Shown here: in pieces, positions 47,896 through 54,656 of the stretch
Position numbering within the stretch: position 1 is the stretch's first letter
Layout: every line of letters starts with the position of its first letter
IMG/VR virus record: IMGVR_UViG_3300032286_000547
Span: 46,148 to 110,147 of that record
From: a virus
DNA length: 64,000 bases
Reading direction: 5' to 3' (one strand)
The notes under the pieces: generated by a model
Databases searched by the model: none
Seen by the model: the letters and a program-made list of their open reading frames with translations, nothing else
Told to the model about the DNA's origin: nothing
Translations under genes and position numbers: made by a program

Positions 47896-48216
47896 TGGAG
47901 GTGGGGAGATTCGAACTCCCGTCCAAACTACGTTCATTAATACAATTTATACAGCTTATAGGGTCAAGCTAGGCTTGAGATAATCCACCACTCTGTTTAA
48001 TCTAACAGAGAAATCTTTGAATGTTTAGGCTGCTACAGCAACTTCTTCTCTCAATAGAGAGAATACTTTGTTCATGTTAGCTTCGATTTGTGCGTTGTCT
48101 CCTAGAGATACTACACGTGTGTTTGATTTGCCATTTAAATAATTCACCTTAGTTTACAGTTATCTCTCTGGCTGATTGTATTAATTATTGGTAACCTGTC
48201 AAAACCAGTCACCCCC
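47896..48216 (-). ncRNA. ssrA: tmRNA (transfer-messenger RNA) with a 35-codon tag frame
   Basis: All tRNA-like parts are visible. The 5' end GGGGGTG pairs with 3' CACCTCC (one G-U), with discriminator A at 47896 and no encoded CCA. The D-loop equivalent is ACTGGTTTTGACAGG. The T arm is GGGAG-TTCGAAT-CTCCC. Helix H2 is exact: ATTAATACAAT (48175-48185) with ATTGTATTAAT (47936-47946). The tag frame runs from GGC at 48130-48132 to TAA at 48025-48027: GKSNTRVVSLG at the start, helical middle, REEVAVAA at the end. A hairpin TTCTCTC/GAGAGAA (48046-48063) lies within it and CTCTGTT/AACAGAG (47991-48010) follows. The gene has its own promoter and terminator. No smpB gene is seen in the window, so host SmpB would be needed. 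The tag end resembles degradation tags; the length is exceptional. Confidence 0.97.
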
Positions 48217-48248
48217 AAAAAATCCCTGCAAATATACATTACAGGGAT
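48217..48248 (-). terminator. Terminator of the VWA gene, containing the tmRNA -7 box in its loop
   Basis: On the minus strand ATCCCTG and CAGGGAT form a 7-bp stem with a 13-nt loop, followed by TTTTTT that runs straight into the tmRNA 5' end. The loop contains TATATTTG. Confidence 0.8.
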
Positions 48249-48259
48249 AAATAAAACAA
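48229..48259 (-). promoter_or_regulatory. tmRNA promoter TTG-N20-TATATTTG
   Basis: TTG (48257-48259, minus) is 20 nt from TATATTTG (48229-48236). The -7 box is 12 nt before the mature tmRNA 5' end, which RNase P would trim from a slightly longer transcript. The box is inside a terminator loop, so read-through and initiation are linked. Confidence 0.72.
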
Positions 48260-48262
48260 ACT

Positions 48263-49666
48263 TTATGCTTTTAATTGTTGTCTACCTGCTTCTTTAGAAT
48301 AAGCAAATGTCTCAAGATCATATGTAATCTCAATTTGTTTACCTTCTGTAGCAAGACAAAGATCTTTTAGTTCATCACTAAATGACATCAATGAGATAGC
48401 ATTAACCTTGTATGGAAATGCATCTGTACCAACAGAGTCTTGACCATCATTAATGATTAATATCTCAGGCTTCTCTTCTGATAGATTTACATCTAGATTG
48501 TGTAATCTACCATTAGTCACTTCATTAGCAACATATTCTACTATATCACCAATTGCTGTACCACCACCATTAGGTTCATTAGAGAATGTTTGCCAAAACT
48601 TAATGACATCATCTCTATCCTTGATATGTTGGAATTCAAGATCTTCACAGTCATAAACGAAATAACTGAAGAACACTTCTGCTTCTCCTCGCATAACATA
48701 TCTGAACCTGTCGATTAATATAGCATTAACCCATACCTGTTTCTCATCTTCATGCATAGATCCTGAGTAATCAAGAAGAATAATAATCTTCTGAATCTGC
48801 TCTTTTCTATCAACAGGTACATTCACTATCAAATCTTTAGTTAAGAACTTACTTCTGAAGTTTGGATACACTCTCTGCATTAGATTCATCATATGAATCT
48901 GAGAATAGTCTCTCATAATCATAGTGGCATACTGATCAGAATTAGCTACAATCTTCTCACTGATTTCTTTCTCAACCTTGAACTCAGATCCAAACTGACC
49001 TACAAGAGACAGATGATTCATAATCTCCATCTTTCTCTCTTTACTAAGCTCATTAAGATCTAGTTGTTCATTGATGTTAGGATCAGAATATACATTTCTA
49101 TCAAAGTCAAGTCTTTTAGTAAGATCTACCTCTTCATCATCATCACCATCTTCTCTATCTTCTTTACTTGATTGACCTTTCAATTTCAAATAAATAGAAA
49201 TAGCTTGTTCTAATGGTGAGAATCCAGGAATGAATTGCTCAAATATACTATCGTACAAAGCTTTCTTCTGTTGGTATTCACCTTGTTCAGATTCAGATAA
49301 AGAATCATAGTCTGCATACTTCTCAGCTACATATTCTCTATCATCAATCATCTTGAAATAGCATATACGTGCTAGTTCTTTGATTGTGTCAATAGATGTT
49401 TGCTTTGGAGCGTGCACTTTCTTTCTGATCTCTGCAGCTGTTGGTGTTAGATAATTGATTGGATCTTTAACAAACAGATCATCATTGTTATCAGAACTAC
49501 CATAGTCCCATGTATACGAGAATGATGACCAGCCTGATTTAGACCAACCACCACCTCCATACTTACTCTTCCAACCTCCGCTACTCTTCTTAGGAGTATA
49601 GGTTGGAGCATAATAACTACCGTAGTAGTCATCATACTCATCATCCCATAAACTTCTTTGTACCAT
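48263..49666 (-). CDS. VWA-domain protein, partner of the MoxR-like ATPase
   Basis: 467 residues. The first 60 are low-complexity Tyr/Gly/Ser/Trp (YAPTYTPKKSSGGWKSKYGG). A helical middle follows. The C-terminal von Willebrand A domain (about 290-460) has a complete metal site: LLDYSGSM (Asp299, Ser301, Ser303), GGGTAIGD (Thr370) and IINDGQDS (Asp407). MoxR and VWA proteins work together as metal-insertion or protein-remodelling chaperones in bacteria. The start is coupled to the ATPase stop. Confidence 0.88.
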   Translation of the reverse strand: MVQRSLWDDEYDDYYGSYYAPTYTPKKSSGGWKSKYGGGGWSKSGWSSFSYTWDYGSSDNNDDLFVKDPINYLTPTAAEIRKKVHAPKQTSIDTIKELARICYFKMIDDREYVAEKYADYDSLSESEQGEYQQKKALYDSIFEQFIPGFSPLEQAISIYLKLKGQSSKEDREDGDDDEEVDLTKRLDFDRNVYSDPNINEQLDLNELSKERKMEIMNHLSLVGQFGSEFKVEKEISEKIVANSDQYATMIMRDYSQIHMMNLMQRVYPNFRSKFLTKDLIVNVPVDRKEQIQKIIILLDYSGSMHEDEKQVWVNAILIDRFRYVMRGEAEVFFSYFVYDCEDLEFQHIKDRDDVIKFWQTFSNEPNGGGTAIGDIVEYVANEVTNGRLHNLDVNLSEEKPEILIINDGQDSVGTDAFPYKVNAISLMSFSDELKDLCLATEGKQIEITYDLETFAYSKEAGRQQLKA

Positions 49667-51000
49667 TAGATAAATGAAGCAATAGTTAAGTTCTTCTCAA
49701 ATTTCTCAAGAGCAGATGTAGCTGCTTTAACAAGCTGTGAGTGTACATGCACAACATCATCACCTACAGTTAAGCCTTTCATATCAGCCAATTGTTTCTT
49801 AAGGTCTGAAATAGCACCTTTATGTAACTTCTCATCTTCTCTAGTTACTAATGGTAGAGTGTTTAATGTTTCAATGCTATATGTAATAGCTGAAGACAAC
49901 TCTCTAAACTTAACTGTAGATTCAAATTTCTTGATTGCTTCAGAGATCAAAGATGGTTTCTTTGCAAACTCTGCAATGAATGATAATGATTCTGGACCAC
50001 ATTCATCATACACTTGATATGCTGTAACAGCAACACGAGGACTAATAGTAATACCATTCTTAGCATACTCTTGTAATAGATAAGGAATCACTGGATCCAC
50101 TTCTCCTTCACCAAACTTACTCTCAAGTAATTTGTTGTAGCTGATTTCTGTGTAGTTGTCCCATATTACATTAAGCTCAAGAGGAAATCTTTCCATCAAT
50201 GCTTTCAATGACATATTCTTAGAGAATTCATCACGAGTTCTGTTAGTACAACAGATGATGAATTTAGTGTTGATAGGAAATATCTGTGTACCATTTCTAA
50301 ATACACCACTAGATAGAATATCTTTTAATTGCTCTAGAATAAAATCAGGTGCATCGAATAACTCTTCGAAGATAACATATTCATGATTCATGAATGAATT
50401 CTCAACTAAGTATTCTATCTTACCTGTTTGTTCGAATGTAGGAATGTTAAGACCACCAAACAATCTGTCTGTAGTCATACCTGTACCCATAGTTTGGATG
50501 AAAGGATTAATACCTTTTGCTTTTAAGAAATCCAATGTGATTTCTGATTTACCATGTCCACCTGGACCATACAATACAACATTCTTAGCTGTAGAAAATC
50601 CTACGTTTAGAATACTAACTGTTTTATCCATGAATACAAATTTCTCTGCTACTGGATTCTTTACTGCGTTCTTTGTTTTTGTTGTCATTTTTTTCTTTGT
50701 TTTTAAGGAGTTTTGATTTAATTGCTTTACTTGTTCTATTACTTCTGTAATGTCTACTATTTCTTCTTCTTTAAGAATACATTCATCTGGTTCAAATGTC
50801 CAACCGTCCATTCCAAATTGTTCTTCTTTTTCTATTCGACGATTGTATTTATTAGGAACATCCATTCCTAGATACTTATTCATATCACCACTGTCACACC
50901 ATTGTTGTGGATAACCATCAAGTGATGATGAATATGAATCATCAATCCATTTACCAACTTCTTCGAACTCTTCTTTAGTTTTGAATCTATATTTACTCAT
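49666..51000 (-). CDS. MoxR-like AAA+ ATPase
   Basis: 444 residues. Residues 1-110 form a separate N-terminal region rich in Trp and acid (YPQQWCDSGDMNKYLGMD). Residues about 115-370 form the AAA+ core with Walker A YGPGGHGKSE (145-152), Walker B YVIFEELFDAP (211-214), sensor I ICCTNRTRDEF and an SPR-type ISPRVAVTAY. The layout is MoxR-like (RavA/CbbQ relatives). With the VWA protein it probably remodels a protein complex; the target is unknown. A start at the Met near 50688 would drop the extra domain. Confidence 0.88.
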   Translation of the reverse strand: MSKYRFKTKEEFEEVGKWIDDSYSSSLDGYPQQWCDSGDMNKYLGMDVPNKYNRRIEKEEQFGMDGWTFEPDECILKEEEIVDITEVIEQVKQLNQNSLKTKKKMTTKTKNAVKNPVAEKFVFMDKTVSILNVGFSTAKNVVLYGPGGHGKSEITLDFLKAKGINPFIQTMGTGMTTDRLFGGLNIPTFEQTGKIEYLVENSFMNHEYVIFEELFDAPDFILEQLKDILSSGVFRNGTQIFPINTKFIICCTNRTRDEFSKNMSLKALMERFPLELNVIWDNYTEISYNKLLESKFGEGEVDPVIPYLLQEYAKNGITISPRVAVTAYQVYDECGPESLSFIAEFAKKPSLISEAIKKFESTVKFRELSSAITYSIETLNTLPLVTREDEKLHKGAISDLKKQLADMKGLTVGDDVVHVHSQLVKAATSALEKFEKNLTIASFI

Positions 51001-51007
51001 AGCTTTA

Positions 51008-51038
51008 ATATAAAAAGAGAGCCATTACAGCTCTCTTG
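51008..51038 (-). terminator. Terminator between the acidic protein and the MoxR-like gene
   Basis: AAGAGAGC and GCTCTCTT form a perfect 8-bp stem with a TTTTTATATT tract on the minus strand. Confidence 0.82.
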
Positions 51039-51043
51039 TTAAT

Positions 51044-51529
51044 TTAATCATCATCACCTGCATCTTCTGATCTACGAGCGATGTTATCAAGGAAATCCTT
51101 AATGTGTTGTGGAAGATCATCACCATTGATTGCACTTCCTTTAGTATCTCCATGCCCATCTTGAGCAAGTTTGAGAAGAAAGTCTCTAATCTCTTCTGGC
51201 ATATCTTCTGCATCTAATGCAATTTTCTTCACTACACCTCTCATTTTATGTTCCATCATCTGAGCAAAGCCATCTAATTTCTCTTGTAAAAACATTCCTG
51301 CTATTACAACTAATTGATTATAACTAAACTCGTGAAGTGCTAGTTCTACTAACATACTTGCACAATGATCATCTTTGATGTTTTTGTCTTCATCAAATAG
51401 ATGATTCTTCAATAGATCTGATATTTGTTGTTGAATATCATTCATGTAGACTTCTTCTACACCAATAGCTTTGTGAAATTTCTTTTGACCATGATCAAAA
51501 GTAAAAATACTTGTTGTTGTACTACTCAT
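51044..51529 (-). CDS. Hypothetical acidic protein upstream of the MoxR-VWA pair
   Basis: 161 residues. HDGQ-like N-terminus (FTFDHGQKKFHKAIGVEEVY), then helices (LAQDGHGD, EEIRDFLLKLA) and two related segments, LDAEDMPEEIRDFLLKLAQ and INGDDLPQHIKDFLDNIAR. The repeated D-x-P-x-x-I-x-D-F-L unit is an internal duplication. Acidic end AGDDD. It may be an adaptor or substrate of the ATPase; inferred only from gene order. Confidence 0.7.
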   Translation of the reverse strand: MSSTTTSIFTFDHGQKKFHKAIGVEEVYMNDIQQQISDLLKNHLFDEDKNIKDDHCASMLVELALHEFSYNQLVVIAGMFLQEKLDGFAQMMEHKMRGVVKKIALDAEDMPEEIRDFLLKLAQDGHGDTKGSAINGDDLPQHIKDFLDNIARRSEDAGDDD

Positions 51530-51548
51530 TTTTTCTGTTATTAAGGAT

Positions 51549-51704
51549 TTATTGTTCTATTCTATCACGAACACCTAATGTTCGTTCTTTTACCACTCCA
51601 TTTCTGAAGTTGTATAACACTTCTACGATTAAACGTTTAGCCTTGATGCGATTTAAAGGATTAGTTGATCCAACTAATGTACCTCTTGCTATCCTAGGTC
51701 TCAT
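51549..51704 (-). CDS. Small basic protein, 51 residues
   Basis: MRPRIARGTLVGSTNPLNRI then a short strand-rich part and a basic end. Lies between two larger genes with 4-nt and 19-nt spacers. Function unknown. Confidence 0.62.
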   Translation of the reverse strand: MRPRIARGTLVGSTNPLNRIKAKRLIVEVLYNFRNGVVKERTLGVRDRIEQ

Positions 51705-51708
51705 TGTA

Positions 51709-51960
51709 TTAACTAAATAAACGTATTAGATTTAATGTAGCTAAAACTGCAAAGATGATTCCTGAGATGATTAGAGAGTTTATTAATCTCTTGTTCTCTC
51801 TTCTATGGAGTTCTATTTCTAGTTCACATAGTTCAATGATTCTATTCTTACCATCGATTATTTCATTAGCTATTGTTAGCAATTTTTGTTGTCTTTCTAT
51901 TAGTTCTTCTAATAGCTGAACCTTATAGACAATTGGTTCTTCTTGATTTTCTAGTTTCAT
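51709..51960 (-). CDS. Coiled-coil tail-anchored membrane protein
   Basis: 83 residues. Heptad-rich helix (LLEELIERQQKLLTIANEII) and one C-terminal membrane segment (LIISGIIFAVLATLNLIRL). Topology resembles small phage membrane adaptors. Function unknown. Confidence 0.7.
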   Translation of the reverse strand: MKLENQEEPIVYKVQLLEELIERQQKLLTIANEIIDGKNRIIELCELEIELHRRENKRLINSLIISGIIFAVLATLNLIRLFS

Positions 51961-51976
51961 GTTTATTAGTAATTAA

Positions 51977-52078
51977 TTAGTCTTTAAATATCTTCTTGCC
52001 AAAGTATAAGAATACTCTAGCAACCAGTAGCCACAAGACTATGCTTATGACTACCTTCGCTAAAAACTCCACCAACAT
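51977..52078 (-). CDS. 33-residue membrane peptide gene
   Basis: MLVEFLAKVVISIVLWLLVA begins a single membrane helix with a basic tail. It starts inside the upstream stop (TAATG) and has GGAG 5 nt upstream, one of very few Shine-Dalgarno-like sites here. Function unknown. Confidence 0.55.
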   Translation of the reverse strand: MLVEFLAKVVISIVLWLLVARVFLYFGKKIFKD

Positions 52079-52248
52079 TACTCCTTCTTATCTGCTATTT
52101 CCATTCCTATAATGACTGGAAACGTGATTGGACTTAATAACCAAATGAACCAAGCCTCTGTTGGAACATCGCTATTCTTTCTAAAAGATTCGATCAACAT
52201 ACCTAACATAATTAAGTATGTGATCATTACATATAATAATATCATCAT
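52078..52248 (-). CDS. Small membrane protein, 56 residues
   Basis: MMILLYVMITYLIMLGMLIE and WFIWLLSPITFPVIIGMEIA form two membrane helices joined by a short charged loop. Coupled to the upstream gene (ATGA) and to the next by TAATG. Function unknown. Confidence 0.62.
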   Translation of the reverse strand: MMILLYVMITYLIMLGMLIESFRKNSDVPTEAWFIWLLSPITFPVIIGMEIADKKE

Positions 52249-52436
52249 AATCCTATTATTTGATCAAAACAACTATCTAATAGCTGTTGTAGGTTAAACT
52301 TTTCTGTTTGTAACTCTGTTATTCTATCTTCAATGATATGAACATTCACATCATCGTAACCATCTTTAAGACTATCTAATGAAAAGACTTCCATATGGAT
52401 ATCTTGTAACCTCTGTTGGATATCTTCTATTCTCAT
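52245..52436 (-). CDS. Small coiled-coil protein
   Basis: 63 residues, helical (IQQRLQDIHMEVFSLDSLKD, then IEDRITELQTEKFNLQQLL). Probably a coiled coil. Overlaps the membrane protein gene by ATGA. Function unknown. Confidence 0.66.
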   Translation of the reverse strand: MRIEDIQQRLQDIHMEVFSLDSLKDGYDDVNVHIIEDRITELQTEKFNLQQLLDSCFDQIIGL

Positions 52437-52438
52437 AG

Positions 52439-52576
52439 CTATTGTCTTTTTCTATGTGTATCCCACTTACCACTGTGAGCTTTACATGTTCTACAGCTCT
52501 GTAATGAAATACTGATTAATACTAATGCTGTAATAATATACAGCACACCTAATGTTGTGTAAGGACGTTTTTTCAT
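52439..52576 (-). CDS. Small lipoprotein-like protein, 45 residues
   Basis: MKKRPYTTLGVLYIITALVL is followed by ISISLQSC, a lipobox-like sequence, then CRTCK and a basic end. It could be a short lipoprotein or a tail-in membrane peptide. Two nt separate it from its neighbours. Confidence 0.6.
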   Translation of the reverse strand: MKKRPYTTLGVLYIITALVLISISLQSCRTCKAHSGKWDTHRKRQ

Positions 52577-52577
52577 G

Positions 52578-52937
52578 TTATTTGTTGTTAAGGAGATTAT
52601 TTAATTCTTTTAGTTCAGAGAGTATATCATCTACACTCTTGTATTGTGGATTGTAGTCTTCAGCTAATAGCTCAAACTCTTCTATTGAAACAATGTTAAG
52701 ATCATCATCTTGATCATCATCTAGAGTATCTATATAGAACCCTATACGATCTTTATCATCAGCATTATTACAATACTTTAGATATTGATCTTCTTGATCA
52801 TCTAAGTATTCAAATGCAAGATCTATATCCTTCCATATAGGAAGGTTATATCTCTCACATAGATCTTTTAGCTCATCAGAGTGTTCTTGACTATAAACTT
52901 CTACAGCAGATTTGAATATTGAATGCTTTGTATTCAT
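52578..52937 (-). CDS. Hypothetical acidic helical protein
   Basis: 119 residues from the ATG at 52937; a GTG one codon earlier is possible. Many acidic residues (YLDDQEDQYL, LDDDQDDDLN). Helical. Starts within the stop of the upstream gene (TGATG). Not recognised. Confidence 0.68.
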   Translation of the reverse strand: MNTKHSIFKSAVEVYSQEHSDELKDLCERYNLPIWKDIDLAFEYLDDQEDQYLKYCNNADDKDRIGFYIDTLDDDQDDDLNIVSIEEFELLAEDYNPQYKSVDDILSELKELNNLLNNK

Positions 52938-53137
52938 CACTCAAGAGATTTATCTAGATCATCACCTAAAATAATAGCTGGCATCCAACCAAATATTAAC
53001 ATAAGCATTAATGTTGCACCATGTGTCATACATTGTTTGTATGATAGATCAGATAGTAAATATCCAATTAGTCCCATTACACACCATGTAAGGAGAATTG
53101 TAGCTATTACAGCTAACATAATTTTTGTTGATTTCAT
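52937..53137 (-). CDS. Small two-helix membrane protein
   Basis: 66 residues. Membrane helices IMLAVIATILLTWCVMGLIG and ATLMLMLIFGWMPAIILG with an acidic end. Leader ATCCTTAATAACA. It may be one of a set of host-envelope targeting peptides. Function unknown. Confidence 0.66.
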   Translation of the reverse strand: MKSTKIMLAVIATILLTWCVMGLIGYLLSDLSYKQCMTHGATLMLMLIFGWMPAIILGDDLDKSLE

Positions 53138-53142
53138 TGTTA

Positions 53143-53316
53143 TTAAGGATTAAATTTTATTGTTGTCTTATCTATTAACCATCTCACTTTATATCTACCA
53201 AGTTTATCTTGTTTAATAGTTTGTAATGATCTATCACCAAGCTTAGCTTTGAAATGTTCAGCGTGTTTAAGAGAATAAAATACTCTTGTAGCATATTTCT
53301 GTTCAGCGTTCTTCAT
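53143..53316 (-). CDS. Small basic protein, 57 residues
   Basis: MKNAEQKYATRVFYSLKHAE continues to a stop within the leader of the next gene. Basic, mostly strand and turn (LGRYKVRWLIDKTTIKF). Leader ends AATAAGATATG, like the genes at 47212-47626. Function unknown. Confidence 0.65.
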   Translation of the reverse strand: MKNAEQKYATRVFYSLKHAEHFKAKLGDRSLQTIKQDKLGRYKVRWLIDKTTIKFNP

Positions 53317-53379
53317 ATCTTATTCTTCTTTATGTATTTAAAATTAAATAGTAAGAGTGTGTTAGCTGATCAAGCATAT

Positions 53380-53511
53380 TTATCCACACTCTTCAAATGT
53401 CTTCTGTCTTCCATATTGACAACCTATTATATTAAGCAGATTGTTATTCGTAATATGATTGCACATTGATAAAAGCTGTTTATTGGACCACGATGGGTAA
53501 GCAAATATCAT
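53380..53511 (-). CDS. Possible small gene, 43 residues
   Basis: MIFAYPSWSNKQLLSMCNHI followed by ... GCQYGRQKTFEECG. The frame looks coding (balanced use, three Cys) and fills part of an otherwise empty region. No coupling or homologue supports it, and a 9-bp inverted repeat (AAGAGTGTG/CACACTCTT) overlaps its end. Confidence 0.4.
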   Translation of the reverse strand: MIFAYPSWSNKQLLSMCNHITNNNLLNIIGCQYGRQKTFEECG

Positions 53512-53583
53512 TTACACATTACTATCCTCATTTATCATAGCTGAGAACACTATATTGTAAAGAGCCCGTAAGAGAGCTAATAA

Positions 53584-53712
53584 TTATTCTATATATAGAA
53601 AGATATAATAGATATAGAATAATAGATCTTTCATAAGAGATCTACTATATGAAGATTCTTTGACTATCTCTTGTTCTATGTCTTTAAGCTTTGCTTCTAT
53701 GTATTCTTTCAT
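53584..53712 (-). CDS. Possible small gene, 42 residues
   Basis: MKEYIEAKLKDIEQEIVKES leads into a Tyr/Phe-rich hydrophobic end (FYIYYIFLYIE). The leader AATAACAATG is typical here. The 3' half overlaps dense A/T palindromes (TTCTATATATAGAA, AGATCT pair), so it may be only partly coding. Confidence 0.4.
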   Translation of the reverse strand: MKEYIEAKLKDIEQEIVKESSYSRSLMKDLLFYIYYIFLYIE

Positions 53713-53947
53713 TGTTATTGCTATATATATTTACTTATGTTCTAATGTTAGTCACTTGATTATCAGACATGTTTTTAGTGGCTATGTGTACACTGCTAAA
53801 CAATTACACTCAAGAAAAAGTTTTTTTCTCCCTCGTAAAAAGTTTTATTCTATATATAGGAGAAAGTTTTTAATAGAACCCACCCATATTTACAAAACCC
53901 ACCCTATATATAAAAAGAAAGAGCCCCGAAGGGGCTCAATCAACTTA
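53713..53947. other. Gene-free A/T-rich stretch with short repeats
   Basis: No convincing gene on either strand. It has three AAAAGTTTT-type repeats (53818-53875), two copies of AACCCACCC (about 53877 and 53896) and, at its right end, a strong minus-strand terminator. It may be a regulatory or replication region. Confidence 0.5.
53913..53937 (-). terminator. Terminator with TTC loop after the 131-residue gene
   Basis: GAGCCCC and GGGGCTC (7 bp, loop TTC on the minus strand) followed by TTTCTTTTTA. Strongest terminator of the minus-strand region, fitting an abundant transcript. Confidence 0.88.
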
Positions 53948-54343
53948 TTAGAACGCAACAAGTTCATCAGCATTGAAAGTGCTAACAGGCTCGTAAGCAG
54001 TTGCTTTCACTTCGTCAATGTTAATCTCAATCATTGTACCGCCTGTTGGCATAGTGATAACGTTAATCATTTCACCGCTAACACTCAACTGTTCAGTAAC
54101 AGTGAAACCAATTAAGTTAGACAAAGTAATTTCTTTGCTACGTAATCTTTTGCTCAATTCAGCAGAGCAGATAACCATATCGCTTGCACCATTTGCTTGT
54201 TCAAGCACAACAGCAACACGCTTGCTTTCATCAGCAAAGTTTCTTGGTGATAATTTAATTTTACCGCCTTTTCCAATCAGTTCAGCAACTGTTCCTAATT
54301 CAGTTCTTTCTGCTCTCTCGTAATTCTTAAAATTTAGTGCCAT
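53948..54343 (-). CDS. Hypothetical, likely highly expressed early protein
   Basis: 131 residues from the ATG at 54343; an upstream in-frame ATG lies in the G-rich region and is not favoured. MALNFKNYERAERTELGTVA opens an alpha/beta sequence ending YEPVSTFNADELVAF. Codon use differs from the neighbours: more GC-ended codons (AAC, CGT, GCG, ACC), like the capsid gene. With a strong terminator and a separate control region this suggests heavy expression. It could be a small DNA-binding protein, but no family is recognised. Confidence 0.8.
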   Translation of the reverse strand: MALNFKNYERAERTELGTVAELIGKGGKIKLSPRNFADESKRVAVVLEQANGASDMVICSAELSKRLRSKEITLSNLIGFTVTEQLSVSGEMINVITMPTGGTMIEINIDEVKATAYEPVSTFNADELVAF

Positions 54344-54489
54344 TTTTTTTCTGTTTTTAATTGTTAATATTATGATTGGGGGGGCTACCCCAACCTTCCA
54401 AATCATGCGTGGGGTTGTGACTGGGAGGGGTCTAAATTGTTACACACATGATAGGTTTCCAACTTCCTAAAAAAAATTTTGAAAAAAAT

Positions 54490-54521
54490 TTGGTGGATAT
54501 ATATTTTATGTTCTACCTTTG
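54490..54521 (+). promoter_or_regulatory. Promoter TTG-N21-TACCTTTG
   Basis: TTG (54490-54492) and TACCTTTG (54514-54521) are 21 nt apart. The predicted start lies in the GGGTGGGTGGG run, which may fold or pause polymerase. Confidence 0.6.
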
Positions 54522-54602
54522 GCTGGGTGGGTGGGTATGTCTATATAGATAGATTCTATTACATAATATAGCATAGGAATGTAAATATTTCTTCTTAATG
54601 TA

Positions 54603-54632
54603 TTGATTATAAATATTTATTCTATATCTTTG
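54603..54632 (+). promoter_or_regulatory. Promoter TTG-N19-TATCTTTG for the packaging operon
   Basis: TTG (54603-54605) and TATCTTTG (54625-54632) are 19 nt apart, an exact consensus pair. Leader to the ATG at 54657 is about 18 nt. Confidence 0.75.
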
Positions 54633-54656
54633 TCCATAGAATGTCAAAACTAAATT

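Larger units (their letters stand above)
54344..54656. other. Divergent control region with G-rich islands
   Basis: 313 nt without a gene, separating the leftward early genes from the rightward packaging genes. It has G-runs unlike the rest of this AT-rich genome: GGGGGGGCTACCCC (54378 on), GCGTGGGG and CTGGGAGGGG (54407-54430), and GGCTGGGTGGGTGGGT (54521-54536). Two plus-strand promoters are inside. Possible functions are origin, packaging site or strong divergent promoter. Confidence 0.6.

Noticed and set aside
47695-47937. An 80-codon minus frame running from the tmRNA 3' part into the small gene
   Set aside because: The first 32 codons are the tmRNA acceptor, T arm and terminator read as protein; the real start is the ATG at 47841.
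48115-48135. Alternative tmRNA tag frame starting at GCA after ATG (ANQTHV, then stop)
   Set aside because: It ends after six residues without the Ala-Ala end; the GGC frame gives a proper AVAA end and a stop in the expected structure.
53254-54115. Plus-strand frames of 71-151 codons in the 53-54 kb region
   Set aside because: They run through terminators, palindromes and the opposite-strand gene and have no coding-like composition.
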